A DNA stretch of 64,000 nt from assembly GCA_000717735.1 (NCBI GenBank), contig JOBE01000026.1, forward strand, positions 1-64,000, in the 5' to 3' direction. The notes below the pieces were generated by a model. It did no database searches, was not told the origin of the DNA, and saw only the letters and a list, made by a program, of their open reading frames with translations. The stretch is from Streptomyces griseoluteus (lineage in GTDB: Bacteria; Actinomycetota; Actinomycetes; Streptomycetales; Streptomycetaceae). Each line of letters begins with the position of its first letter. Position 1 is the first letter of the stretch. The translations under genes were made by a program, and so were the position numbers. Positions 10,070 through 18,072 of this stretch are shown here, piece by piece.

Positions 10070-11314
10070 CTAAGGCGCGGTCCGGTCCCGGCCGCGGCCG
10101 ATCGCCCACGCCACCACACCGGCGGCGATGACGCCCGAACCGGCCAGTACGGAGCCGAGCGGCAGCGCGAACGCGAGCGCCCCGCATCCGGCGAGCCCGA
10201 GCGCGGCGAGCGGGCGCCGGGCCGGTCCCAGGGTCCACGCCGAGGCGTTCGCGATCCCGTAGTAGACGAGCACCCCGAAGGACGAGAAGCCGATCGCGTC
10301 CCGCACGTCCGTGGTGGCCGCCACCACGGCCACCACCGCACCCACCGCGAGTTCCGCCCGGTGCGGCACCTGGAACCGCGGGTGGACGGCCGCGAGCGCG
10401 GTCGGCAGGTGGCCGTCGCGCGCCATCGCCAGGGTCGTACGGGACACCCCGAGGATCAGCGACAGCAGTGAGCCGAGCGCGGCGACCGCCGCCCCGACCG
10501 CGACCACCGGCACCAGCCGGCCGGCGCCCGCCGCACGGGCCGCGTCGGTCAGCGGGGCGGGGGAGTCGGCGAGGGCCGCCGGGCCGAGGACGGTGAGCAC
10601 GCTCACCGCGACGAGCGCGTAGACGGCGAGCGCGATCCCGAGCGCGATCGGCACCGCGCGGGGGATCGTCCGGGCCGGGTCACGGACCTCCTCGCCGAGC
10701 GTGGCGATCCGCGCGTACCCCGCGAATGCGAAGAAGAGCAAACCCGCGGCCTGCAGCGCACCGCCCGCCGTGAGCTCCCCGCCGGGGGCGAGCGGCGACG
10801 TCTCACCGGCCCCGAAGGACACCACGACAACGGCCGCGAGGACGGCGAGGACGAGCGCCACGATCACCCGGGTGAGCAGCGCCGACTTCTGAACCCCCCC
10901 GTAGTTGACGGCCGTCAGGGCCACCACGGCGGCCACCGCCACCGCGTGCGCCTGTCCCGGCCACACGTACGCCCCGACGGTCAGGGCCATCGCCGCGCAG
11001 GAGGCCGTCTTGCCGACCACGAAGGCCCAGCCGGCCAGGTAGCCCCAGAACGACCCGAGGCATTCGCGACCGTACACATAGGTGCCGCCCGAACTGGGGT
11101 AGCGGGCCGCGAGCCTGGCCGACGCAATGGCGTTGCAGTACGCGACGACTGCGGCGATCCCGAGCGCCACGAGCAGCCCGGTCCCGGATCCGGCCGCCTC
11201 CGCGGCGGGGCCGAGCGCGACGAAGATCCCGGCACCGACCATGGCCCCGAGCCCGATCACGACCGCGTCGAAGACGCCGAGCGTGCGGCGCAGTTCCGAT
11301 GTCATGACCCGCAC
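10070..11314 (-). CDS. APC-superfamily amino acid permease
   Basis: 414-aa transporter with about 12 helices. The N-terminal GVFDAVVIGLGAMVGAGIFVALGPAAEAAG is the classical APC TM1 with the GAGIF substrate-binding unwinding motif. ARYPSSGGTYVYGRECLGSFWGYLAGW matches TM3 of the family. The start may be GTG 11314 or the ATG three codons downstream (11305). The substrate cannot be read from sequence; an amino acid or amine is likely. It reads away from the alkB/ogt pair's terminus, separated by a single base, so it may be cotranscribed with those repair genes. Confidence 0.85.
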   Translation of the reverse strand: MRVMTSELRRTLGVFDAVVIGLGAMVGAGIFVALGPAAEAAGSGTGLLVALGIAAVVAYCNAIASARLAARYPSSGGTYVYGRECLGSFWGYLAGWAFVVGKTASCAAMALTVGAYVWPGQAHAVAVAAVVALTAVNYGGVQKSALLTRVIVALVLAVLAAVVVVSFGAGETSPLAPGGELTAGGALQAAGLLFFAFAGYARIATLGEEVRDPARTIPRAVPIALGIALAVYALVAVSVLTVLGPAALADSPAPLTDAARAAGAGRLVPVVAVGAAVAALGSLLSLILGVSRTTLAMARDGHLPTALAAVHPRFQVPHRAELAVGAVVAVVAATTDVRDAIGFSSFGVLVYYGIANASAWTLGPARRPLAALGLAGCGALAFALPLGSVLAGSGVIAAGVVAWAIGRGRDRTAP

Positions 11315-11315
11315 A

Positions 11316-11945
11316 TTAGAGGCTGGGACCGGTCTCCCTGAGCGTGATGTTGAGCCGTCCCCTCAGGCCGAGCGCCGGCTCAGCCGTCCCCGGGTACACC
11401 TTGGGAACACCGTGGTGAACCCACCGCGAAGGCCCGCCGAACACGAACAGGTCCCCGGAGGCCAGCTCGACGTCCTGGTACGGCCGTCCGCGGCCCTCCT
11501 CGTTCCCGAACCGGAAGACGCACCGGTCCCCGAGGCTCAGCGACACCACCGGCGCCCCCGACCGCTCCTCCCGGTCCTGGTGCATGCCCATCCGCGCCCC
11601 CGGCTCGTAGAAGTTCACGAGGGCGGTGTCGGGGGCGAAACCGCCGTGGTCCCCGTACGCCTCGACGAGCGCCTCCCGGCCGAGCGCGACCAGCCATCCG
11701 GGCAGCGGGAAGCCGACCGTGTCGAGATAGCGGTACGGCACCCACTGCCGGCCCAGACACAGCGTCCGCACCGACATGACACCCCCGCCGGGCAGCACCG
11801 TCCGCCGGTACGGCACGGGCCCGCGCCCCCACTCCCTGCAGGCGTCCACCAGCGCCCGCTGCCGCGCGAACGGCAGCCACCCGGGCACGTGCACGGCCCC
11901 TGGGGCGATGGCGGCCCGCTCGCGGGGGAAGAGCCCCTCGGTCAC
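11316..11945 (-). CDS. alkB: AlkB-like 2-oxoglutarate/Fe(II) dioxygenase
   Basis: Oxidative demethylase that repairs N-alkyl lesions in nucleic acids. The 209-aa product has the iron triad H122-x-D124 (MGMHQDREER) and a distal His in WVHHGVPKV (177/178). RLNITLR near 197-203 supplies the 2-oxoglutarate-binding arginines. NFYEPGARMG corresponds to the family's NxYxxGxxxMGxHxD stretch. ATG 11945 overlaps the ogt stop (ATGA), so direct-reversal enzymes for O- and N-alkylation damage are encoded as one unit. Confidence 0.88.
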   Translation of the reverse strand: MTEGLFPRERAAIAPGAVHVPGWLPFARQRALVDACREWGRGPVPYRRTVLPGGGVMSVRTLCLGRQWVPYRYLDTVGFPLPGWLVALGREALVEAYGDHGGFAPDTALVNFYEPGARMGMHQDREERSGAPVVSLSLGDRCVFRFGNEEGRGRPYQDVELASGDLFVFGGPSRWVHHGVPKVYPGTAEPALGLRGRLNITLRETGPSL

Positions 11946-12439
11946 CCCAGGGCCCCCTCCAGGCCCAGGAGCCGCTCCTTGCGCTCCAGCCCGGCGGCGT
12001 ACCCCCGCAGGCTCCCGTCGGCCCCGATCACCCGGTGGCAGGGCCGCACCACGAGCAGCGGATTGCGCCCGATCGCGGTCCCCACGGCCCGTACGCCGGC
12101 ACCGGCGGAACCGACCCGCCGGGCGATCTCCCCGTACGAGACGGTCGTGCCGTACGGGATCTCCTCGAGCGCCTGCCAGACCCGCCGCTGGAAGTCGGTC
12201 CCGGCGTCCGTCGCGAGCGGCAGGTCGAACCAGTTCCTGCGCCCGGCGAAGTACTCACTCAGCTGCCCGGCGACGTCCGCGAAGGCCTCGGGCGCGAGCG
12301 TCCACCCGTCCTCGACCCCGACGGCGCCCTTCTGCCCCGGCAGGGACAGCGAGCGCAACGCGACACGGCCCCCTCCGGCGAGCTGCCCGACAAGCAGCAT
12401 CTCGCCCAGGGGGCCGTCGACGTACGCGTACACGGTCAT
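11942..12439 (-). CDS. ogt: Methylated-DNA--protein-cysteine S-methyltransferase
   Basis: Suicide enzyme that transfers O6-alkyl groups from guanine to its own cysteine. In the 165-aa protein PCHRV lies at 133-137 with acceptor Cys134, preceded by FQRRVWQALEEIPYGTTVSYGEIARRVG, the family's DNA-binding helix-turn-helix region with the arginine finger. I chose ATG 12439 because GAGAGG stands nine bases upstream; the open frame to 12520 adds an unlikely leader. It is upstream of and overlapping alkB. Confidence 0.93.
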   Translation of the reverse strand: MTVYAYVDGPLGEMLLVGQLAGGGRVALRSLSLPGQKGAVGVEDGWTLAPEAFADVAGQLSEYFAGRRNWFDLPLATDAGTDFQRRVWQALEEIPYGTTVSYGEIARRVGSAGAGVRAVGTAIGRNPLLVVRPCHRVIGADGSLRGYAAGLERKERLLGLEGALG

Positions 12440-12542
12440 GACTGGGTCCTCTCCCCGCACGGTCTTCCACGACTCAGTGTGCGGGGCCCGCCGAGCCTCG
12501 GGCTGGCGGTATTCGGACACGGCCCTCGACCGGGCGGACGGA

Positions 12543-13034
12543 TCAGCGGTAGTTCACGAACTGGATCGCGAAGTCGAAGTCCTTGCCCTTGAGCAGCGCC
12601 TGAACGGCCTGCAGGTCGTCCCGGCTCTTCGAGCTGACCCGCAGCTCGTCGCCCTGCACCTGCGCCTTGACGCCCTTGGGACCCTCGTCCCGGATGGCCT
12701 TCGCGACCTTCTTGGCGTTCTCCTGCGAGATGCCCTCGGTGACGGAGGCGAAGAGCTTGTACTCCTTGCCGGACAGCTGCGGCTCACCCTCGACGTCCAG
12801 CGACTTCAGCGAGATCCCGCGCTTGATCAGCTTGGTCTGGAAGATGTCGAGGATCGCCATGACGCGCTCCTCGCCGTTCGCCTGCATCAGGATCTTCTCG
12901 CCCGACCAGGCGATCGAGGCGTTGGTTCCCTTGAAGTCGTAGCGCTGGGAGATCTCCTTCACGGCCTGGTTGAGGGCGTTGTCGACCTCCTGCCGCTCGA
13001 CCTTGGACACGATGTCGAAACTGGAGTCGGCCAT
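12543..13034 (-). CDS. YajQ-family (UPF0234) nucleotide-binding protein
   Basis: 163 aa from ATG 13034, equal in length to E. coli YajQ, with AAGGAG upstream. The start [36 protein letters not shown] is characteristic, and the pair of ferredoxin-like folds is implied by family membership. Members bind nucleotides, and some bind cyclic di-GMP or RNA. No catalytic role is established. It lies on the same strand as ogt, but with a gap of about 100 bases. Confidence 0.9.
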   Translation of the reverse strand: MADSSFDIVSKVERQEVDNALNQAVKEISQRYDFKGTNASIAWSGEKILMQANGEERVMAILDIFQTKLIKRGISLKSLDVEGEPQLSGKEYKLFASVTEGISQENAKKVAKAIRDEGPKGVKAQVQGDELRVSSKSRDDLQAVQALLKGKDFDFAIQFVNYR

Positions 13035-13204
13035 GACTCGTGGCTCCTTGCTCGGATGCTTGGGGTACAGCCCAAAGCCTAGGGGGTGCGCCACGGCCCG
13101 AACCGCTGATCAATCCGGTGGCGAAGCACCCCGGGGGATCAGGTATTGTTTACGTCGTTGCCACGGAACACCGCCGAAAAGCGGCTCCACGGCAGCGATC
13201 TCAT

Positions 13205-13286
13205 GGCGATGTGCCCGAGTGGCCAATGGGAGCGGACTGTAAATCCGTCGGCTTAGCCTACCCAGGTTCGAATCCTGGCGTCGCCA
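13205..13286 (+). tRNA. tRNA-Tyr (anticodon GTA)
   Basis: The acceptor arm GGCGATG pairs with CGTCGCC (one G-T wobble), with discriminator A. The anticodon loop CTGTAAA gives GTA at 13239-13241. A long variable arm (class II) and the T-loop GGTTCGAATCC are present. No CCA is encoded. In S. coelicolor/lividans, tRNA-Tyr in this neighbourhood is the attachment site of the integrative plasmid SLP1. No integrase or duplicated 3' end is seen here. Confidence 0.96.
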
Positions 13287-13292
13287 CGTGAA

Positions 13293-13331
13293 GAAGGTCC
13301 CCGGTGCTTGCACCGGGGACCTTCGCTCGTT
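13293..13331 (+). terminator. Intrinsic terminator after tRNA-Tyr
   Basis: A perfect 14-bp stem (13293-13306 with 13311-13324) with loop CTTG is followed by GCTCGTTTC. It stands seven bases past the tRNA. Confidence 0.8.
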
Positions 13332-13353
13332 TCTGGAGGGCGTACGGCCCGGG

Positions 13354-14010
13354 TCAGTTTCCGGCCACGTCCTTCACCGCGACCGACAGCGGGGTCGAGC
13401 CCGCGATCAGTTCCAGGGTGAGGCCGGCGGTCGCCGGGGTGTCGAGGAGTTCGACCAGGGTCGCCGCCACGTCGTCGCGGGAGATCGGGCCCCGGCCCGT
13501 GTGGGCTTCGAGACGGACCAGGCCCTTGCCCGCGTCGTCCGTCAGGATGCCGGGCCGCAGGATCGTCCAGTCCAGGGCCGTACGGGAGCGGACGTCGTCG
13601 TCGGCGGCGCCCTTGGCGCGGAGATAGGCGTCGAAGACGTCGCCGCCCTGGTGCGAGGCGTCCGCGCCCATCGAGGAGACCACCACGTACCGCCGCACGC
13701 GCGCGCGTTCCGCCGCGTCGGCGAAGAGCACCGCCGCCGCCCGGTCCACCGCGTCCTTCCGTTCCGCGCCGCTGCCCGGTCCCGCGCCCGCCGCGAAGAC
13801 GGCCGCGTCGGCGCCCTGGAGGACGGCGGCGACCATCTCGACCGACGCGGTCTCCAGGTCGAGGACGACGGGCTCGGCGCCCGCGTGCCGCAGGTCGTCG
13901 GCCTGTTCCGGTCTGCGGATGATCCCCGCGACCTCGTGCCCGCCCGCCGAGAGCAGCCTCTCCAGGCGAAGGGCGATCTGTCCGTGTCCCCCAGCGATGA
14001 CGATGCGCAT
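13354..14010 (-). CDS. NAD(P)-binding Rossmann-fold protein (atypical SDR, NmrA/YwnB-like)
   Basis: 218-aa protein beginning MRIVIAGGHGQIALRLERLL, a GGxGxI dinucleotide-binding motif that follows the GxxGxxG spacing of atypical short-chain dehydrogenases. RRYVVVSSMGAD and LDWTILRPGILTDD are typical of the NAD(P)H-binding subgroup related to YwnB and NmrA. The classical YxxxK catalytic pair is not evident (AYLRAKG is a candidate). The substrate is unknown. ATG 14010 stands two bases after the stop of the upstream amidohydrolase-like gene, so they form one operon. Confidence 0.82.
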   Translation of the reverse strand: MRIVIAGGHGQIALRLERLLSAGGHEVAGIIRRPEQADDLRHAGAEPVVLDLETASVEMVAAVLQGADAAVFAAGAGPGSGAERKDAVDRAAAVLFADAAERARVRRYVVVSSMGADASHQGGDVFDAYLRAKGAADDDVRSRTALDWTILRPGILTDDAGKGLVRLEAHTGRGPISRDDVAATLVELLDTPATAGLTLELIAGSTPLSVAVKDVAGN

Positions 14011-14012
14011 AC

Positions 14013-15293
14013 TCACGACCGTACGACGGGACCGGCCGGCGGGCTTCCCGGCTCCGGCGGTCGCTCCGGGCGCGCCTGGCGCGGAAGGTCGAGCGCCGCC
14101 GCCGAGTCGCAGTACTCCCGCACCGCGCTGGTCCTGGCCACCACCCGCCCCCGGTGCACCACGATCCGGCTGTACGCGAGGGACAGCACGCCCGACAGGC
14201 GCTCGCCGCGGACCGCGAGCAGCTCCGCGGGGAACCCGGCCTCCACCCGCACCTCCGGCAGCCCCATCGCGGCCCGCGCCTCGGCGCTCACCGCGGCGTA
14301 CGCCTCCTCGGGCGGGAGCCCGCCGAGCGAGGCGAGCAGGTAGGCCGCCTCCAGCGGGTCGCCGCGCCCCACCGGGTTGGACACGTCCCGCAGGGCCCCG
14401 CTGCCCGCCGCGACCCGCACCCCGGCCGCCCGCAGCAGCCGCACCGGTGCCGCGCCGCGCCGCTCCGTGCCCCCGCAGCCGCCCTGTGGCAGGCACACCA
14501 CGGTCACGCCGGCCGCCGCCAGCTGGTCCGCGGCTCGCCGGGCCGCGTCGGCGGGGAGCCGGCCGAGACCCGCGCACGGGCCGATCGCCACCCCGGGCCG
14601 CAGTCCGCCGGCCATCGCCGCGAGCCGGGCGAGCCGGGCCGGGTCGTCCCCGTCGGTGTGCAGGTCGACCGGAACGCCGTGCTCGGCCGCGACCTCGAGG
14701 ACCGCCTCCACGTAACCGGCCGGGTCGGGGTCGAGGTCGGGGCAGCCGCCGACCACCCCTGCGCCCATCTTCACCGCGTCCCGCAGCATCGCGAGGCCGT
14801 CGGCGCCCGCGACGCCGGTGAGCAGCCGGGGGACTGCCACGGTGGTGAGGTCGGCGAGGCCGCGCAGCGAGCGCCGGGCCTGGAGTACCGCTTCGAGCGG
14901 CCCGAGCCCCTGTACGTCGCCGATCCGCACGTGGGCGCGGAGCGCGGTCGCGCCGTGGCCGAGCTGGAGCAGGGCGGCCTCGGTGGCCCGGCGCTGGACG
15001 TCCTCGGGGGCGTACGAGACGGGCCCGGGGGAGTCGGCGGAGAGCGCGGTGTCGGCGTGGGCATGGGGTTCGGCGGCGGCGGGCAGCAGCAGATAGCCGG
15101 TGAGGTCCACGCGCGAGCCCACGGCGGTGAGGCTGCCGGCGGTGCCGACGGCCTCGATCCGGCCGCCGACGAGCCGTACGTCGACGGTCCGCCCGTCGGT
15201 GAGCCGTGCGTGGGAGAGCAGGAGCGAGGCCGAGTCGGCGGTGGTGGCGGCCCCGTCCTCGGGTGGCTGGGGCTGCTTGCTGTCGGCGGACAT
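14013..15293 (-). CDS. Amidohydrolase-fold protein related to cytosine deaminase, probably degenerate
   Basis: 426 aa from ATG 15293; a TTG at 15305 is also in frame. The HxH metal motif is present in LLLPAAAEPHAHADTALS, matching the PHIHLDT segment of CodA-type cytosine deaminases, and VDLHTDGDD retains the next histidine. Other ligands look lost. The glutamate of LHTDE is Gly, the SHxxAM histidine is replaced (AIGPCAGLG), and the GHDD catalytic aspartate region reads GSGALRDV. It may bind a ligand without hydrolysing it or use altered chemistry. It is cotranscribed with the Rossmann-fold gene downstream. Confidence 0.72.
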   Translation of the reverse strand: MSADSKQPQPPEDGAATTADSASLLLSHARLTDGRTVDVRLVGGRIEAVGTAGSLTAVGSRVDLTGYLLLPAAAEPHAHADTALSADSPGPVSYAPEDVQRRATEAALLQLGHGATALRAHVRIGDVQGLGPLEAVLQARRSLRGLADLTTVAVPRLLTGVAGADGLAMLRDAVKMGAGVVGGCPDLDPDPAGYVEAVLEVAAEHGVPVDLHTDGDDPARLARLAAMAGGLRPGVAIGPCAGLGRLPADAARRAADQLAAAGVTVVCLPQGGCGGTERRGAAPVRLLRAAGVRVAAGSGALRDVSNPVGRGDPLEAAYLLASLGGLPPEEAYAAVSAEARAAMGLPEVRVEAGFPAELLAVRGERLSGVLSLAYSRIVVHRGRVVARTSAVREYCDSAAALDLPRQARPERPPEPGSPPAGPVVRS

Positions 15294-15458
15294 CGGGCTC
15301 CTCAAGGCTCCTCAAGATCAAGATCACGCAGCGTGGGGCCGAGCCTAGGGGCGCCCGCACCGAGCTTCGAGGAGGAGCGCAATAGTCGTACCGATGAGTC
15401 CACGAGTGGCGTACGTGACGCCTGGTGGGGGCACGCGCGCGGGTCCGCGGAAACGGAT

Positions 15459-15488
15459 TTGGGTGATGGGCAGGAGACCGTGTAATGT
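15459..15488 (+). promoter_or_regulatory. Probable promoter of the tRNA-Thr/tRNA-Met/rpmG unit
   Basis: TTGGGT (15459-15464) and TAATGT (15483-15488) are spaced by 18 bases, and the tRNA-Thr 5' end follows 11 bases downstream. This fits the principal (HrdB-type) consensus. Confidence 0.6.
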
Positions 15489-15499
15489 CTTCCTCGCTC

Positions 15500-15572
15500 G
15501 CCCCAATAGCTCAGTCGGTAGAGCGTCTCCATGGTAAGGAGAAGGTCTACGGTTCGATTCCGTATTGGGGCT
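15500..15572 (+). tRNA. tRNA-Thr (anticodon GGT)
   Basis: The acceptor GCCCCAA pairs with TTGGGGC, and discriminator T follows. The anticodon stem TCTCC/GGAGA encloses ATGGTAA, giving GGT at 15533-15535. The D-loop AGCTCAGTCGGTAGAGC and the T-arm GGTTCGATTCC are standard. Confidence 0.97.
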
Positions 15573-15616
15573 CTGGTGAGAAGGAACCCACCTTCGGGTG
15601 GGATCCGGATCATCAA

Positions 15617-15689
15617 AGCGGTGTAGCTCAGTCGGTAGAGCAAGCGGCTCATAATCGCTGTGTCACCGGTTCAAGTCCGGTCACCGCTA
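15617..15689 (+). tRNA. tRNA-Met (anticodon CAT, elongator type)
   Basis: The acceptor AGCGGTG pairs perfectly with CACCGCT, followed by discriminator A. The loop CTCATAA gives anticodon CAT at 15650-15652. The anticodon stem lacks the three G-C pairs of initiator tRNA, and the acceptor begins with a paired A, so this is not tRNA-fMet. A lysidine-modified tRNA-Ile2 cannot be strictly excluded. Confidence 0.93.
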
Positions 15690-15775
15690 CACACGGTAGC
15701 CGATTGTGGGGTCGGTCCTTCGATCGGCTACTCTTTTATGCGTTCATCCGTCCCATCCGTCCAAGGAGCACTCAC

Positions 15776-15940
15776 GTGGCTGCCACCGACGTCCGCCCGA
15801 AGATCACGCTGGCCTGCGTGGAGTGCAAGGAGCGGAACTACATCACCAAGAAGAACCGGCGTAACAACCCGGACCGTCTTGAGATGAAGAAGCACTGCCC
15901 TCGCTGCAACTCGCACACTGCGCACCGCGAGACGCGTTAA
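15776..15940 (+). CDS. rpmG: 50S ribosomal protein L33
   Basis: 54-aa protein of the large subunit. GTG 15776 has AAGGAG eight bases upstream. The CVEC...CPRC pairs are the zinc-ribbon cysteines of the C+ (zinc-binding) L33 type, and [19 protein letters not shown] is the family signature. An in-frame open region upstream runs through the tRNAs and is not coding. It is cotranscribed with the two tRNAs. Confidence 0.95.
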
Positions 15941-15950
15941 TCAGGCTCGT

Positions 15951-15990
15951 ACACGAGGCCGTCCCCACCAGGGGGCGGCCTCGTGTCGTT
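15951..15990 (+). terminator. Intrinsic terminator after rpmG
   Basis: ACACGAGGCCG (15951-15961) pairs with CGGCCTCGTGT (15976-15986), and the strand continues CGTTTG. It closes the tRNA-rpmG unit. Confidence 0.75.
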
Positions 15991-16041
15991 TGTCGGCGAC
16001 GACAAAGGCACCAGGCAACCAATCCAGGAGGTATCGAGTCC

Positions 16042-16494
16042 ATGGCGCTCGACCAGTCCTTCGTGGGCCGGACCTATCCGCCCACCCCGGCCTACGAGGT
16101 CGGCCGGGAGAAGATCCGCGAGTTCGCCGAGGCGATCGGGGACGCCAATCCCGCGTACACCGACACCGAGGCGGCCAAGGCGCTCGGACACCCGGACGTG
16201 ATCGCCCCGCCCACCTTTGTGTTCGCCATCACGTTCAAGGCGGCCGGCGCGGTCATCGAGGACCCGCAGCTGGGTCTCGACTACAGCCGCGTCGTCCACG
16301 GCGACCAGAAGTTCGCCTACACCCGGCCCGTACGCGCCGGGGACCGGCTCTCGGTCACCTCCACCATCGAGGCGGTCAAGTCCCTCGCGGGCAACGACAT
16401 CGTGGACATTCGCGGCGAGGTCCACGACGCCTCCGGCGAGCACGTCGTCACCGCCTGGACCAAGCTCGTCTCCCGCGCACCCGAGGGGGCCTGA
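16042..16494 (+). CDS. MaoC-like/FAS1-type dehydratase subunit (UPF0336, HadA-like)
   Basis: 150-aa hot-dog-fold protein. The sequence DQSFVGRTYPPTPAYEVGREKIREFAEAIGDANPAYTD is the N-terminal half of a double hot dog dehydratase. The companion gene three bases downstream carries the catalytic Asp/His set, so the two are probably non-identical subunits of a heterodimeric (3R)-hydroxyacyl dehydratase, as HadA/HadB are in mycobacterial fatty acid synthesis. AGGAGG lies at the correct distance from ATG 16042. The substrate in streptomycetes is not defined. Confidence 0.87.
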   Translation: MALDQSFVGRTYPPTPAYEVGREKIREFAEAIGDANPAYTDTEAAKALGHPDVIAPPTFVFAITFKAAGAVIEDPQLGLDYSRVVHGDQKFAYTRPVRAGDRLSVTSTIEAVKSLAGNDIVDIRGEVHDASGEHVVTAWTKLVSRAPEGA

Positions 16495-16496
16495 CC

Positions 16497-16925
16497 ATGG
16501 CCGCGAAGATCAGCTACGACGAGGTCGAGGTCGGCACCGAGCTGCCGGCGCAGACCTTCCCCGTGACCCGCGCCACGCTCGTCCAGTACGCCGGCGCCTC
16601 CGGGGACTTCAACCCCATCCACTGGAACGAGAAGTTCGCGGTGGAGGTCGGCCTCCCCGACGTCATCGCCCACGGCATGTTCACCATGGCCGAGGCGATC
16701 CGCGTCGTGACCGACTGGACCGGCGACCCCGCCGCCGTCGTCGAGTACGGCGTCCGCTTCACCAAGCCCGTCGTCGTCCCCAACGACGGCAAGGGCGCGG
16801 CCGTGGAGGTCAGCGCCAAGGTCGCCGCGAAGCTGGACGACCGGCGGGTGCGGGTGGACGTCACCGCGATGAGCGCCGGGCAGAAGGTGCTCGGCATGTC
16901 GCGTGCCGTGGTCGAGCTCGCCTGA
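16497..16925 (+). CDS. MaoC-like (R)-hydroxyacyl dehydratase catalytic subunit (HadB-like)
   Basis: 142 aa from ATG 16497, two bases after the preceding stop. The hydratase-2 motif DFNPIHWNEKFAVEVGLPDVIAHGMFTMA holds the catalytic aspartate and histidine (D..NPIH) and the second conserved HG. Product and context indicate the active half of a heterodimer with the gene before it. The wider open frame starting at 15990 is a shadow of the partner gene. Confidence 0.9.
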   Translation: MAAKISYDEVEVGTELPAQTFPVTRATLVQYAGASGDFNPIHWNEKFAVEVGLPDVIAHGMFTMAEAIRVVTDWTGDPAAVVEYGVRFTKPVVVPNDGKGAAVEVSAKVAAKLDDRRVRVDVTAMSAGQKVLGMSRAVVELA

Positions 16926-16967
16926 CGGTACGAGCGTCACGGGCCCGTCGCGGAAGCGGCGGGCCCG

Positions 16968-16973
16968 TACCCT
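16968..16973 (+). promoter_or_regulatory. Possible -10 element for a leaderless murB transcript
   Basis: TACCCT lies eight bases before GTG 16981. There is no Shine-Dalgarno between the previous gene and that GTG. In actinomycetes such spacing is typical of leaderless transcripts. No convincing -35 box is visible. Confidence 0.35.
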
Positions 16974-16980
16974 TGTGCCC

Positions 16981-18039
16981 GTGCAGCCACTCCACGACGC
17001 CCTCCTCGCGCCCCTCACCACCTTCCGGCTCGGCGGTCCCGCCACCCGGCTCGTGACCGCCACCACCGACGACGAGGTCGTCGCGGCGGTACGCGAGGCC
17101 GACGCCACGGGGACGCCACTCCTCGTCATCGGCGGCGGCTCCAACCTGGTCATCGGGGACAAGGGCTTCGACGGCACCGCGCTGCGCATCGCCACCACCG
17201 GCTTCACCCTCGACGGGACCCGGCTGGAACTCGCCGCGGGCGAGGTCTGGACGGACGCCGTCGCCCGGACCGTCGAGGCCGGGCTCGCCGGCATCGAGTG
17301 CCTGGCCGGCATCCCCGGCTCGGCCGGTGCGACCCCGATCCAGAACGTCGGCGCCTACGGGCAGGACGTCTCCGCCACCGTGACCGAGGTCGTCGCCTAC
17401 GACCGGCGTGCCGAGGAGACGGTCACCCTCACCAACGCCGAGTGCGCCTTCTCGTACCGGCACAGCCTCTTCAAGGACCAGCCCGAGCGGTACGTCGTGC
17501 TGCGGGTCCGCTTCGAGCTGGAGGACGCGGACGGTCTGTCCGCGCCGATCAAGTACCCGGAGACCGCCCGCGCCCTCGGCGTCGAGGCGGGGGACCGGGT
17601 GCCGCTCGCGACGGCCCGCGAGACCGTCCTGAGGCTGCGCGCCGGCAAGGGCATGGTCCTGGACCCCGAGGACCACGACACCTGGTCCGCCGGTTCCTTC
17701 TTCACCAACCCGATCCTCACGGCGGGGGAGTACGAGGCGTTCCTCGCACGCGCGGCCGAGCGGCTCGGCGCGGACGTCACCCCGCCGGCCTTCCCCGCGG
17801 GAGAGGACGGCGCGGTGAAGACGTCCGCCGCCTGGCTGATCGACAGGGCCGGGTTCACCAAGGGGTACGGATCCGGGCCCGCCAGGATCTCCACCAAGCA
17901 CACGCTCGCCCTCACCAACCGCGGCGGGGCGACCACCGAGGACCTGCTCGCCCTCGCCCGCGAGGTCGTCGCCGGGGTCCGGGACGCCTTCGGGATCACC
18001 CTGGTCAACGAGCCGGTGACCGTGGGCGTCGAGCTCTAG
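16981..18039 (+). CDS. murB: UDP-N-acetylenolpyruvoylglucosamine reductase
   Basis: FAD/NADPH enzyme of the second committed step of peptidoglycan synthesis, reducing UDP-GlcNAc-enolpyruvate to UDP-MurNAc. The 352-aa product has the FAD pocket LLVIGGGSNLVIGDKGFDG and GLAGIECLAGIPGSAGATPIQNVGAYGQ. It also has the catalytic serine loop SAGSFFTNP and a C-terminal catalytic Glu in the GGATTEDLL region. I chose GTG 16981, which gives the start QPLHDALLAPLTTFRLGG. GTG 16975 is an alternative. No ribosome binding site is evident. Confidence 0.95.
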   Translation: MQPLHDALLAPLTTFRLGGPATRLVTATTDDEVVAAVREADATGTPLLVIGGGSNLVIGDKGFDGTALRIATTGFTLDGTRLELAAGEVWTDAVARTVEAGLAGIECLAGIPGSAGATPIQNVGAYGQDVSATVTEVVAYDRRAEETVTLTNAECAFSYRHSLFKDQPERYVVLRVRFELEDADGLSAPIKYPETARALGVEAGDRVPLATARETVLRLRAGKGMVLDPEDHDTWSAGSFFTNPILTAGEYEAFLARAAERLGADVTPPAFPAGEDGAVKTSAAWLIDRAGFTKGYGSGPARISTKHTLALTNRGGATTEDLLALAREVVAGVRDAFGITLVNEPVTVGVEL

Positions 18040-18072
18040 AGCCGCCGCCCTGAAGTCGCCCCGCAGCCGCCC

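Noticed and set aside
15485..15775. N-terminal extension of rpmG through the tRNA genes
   Set aside because: The frame crosses two tRNAs. GTG 15776 with AAGGAG gives the normal 54-aa L33.
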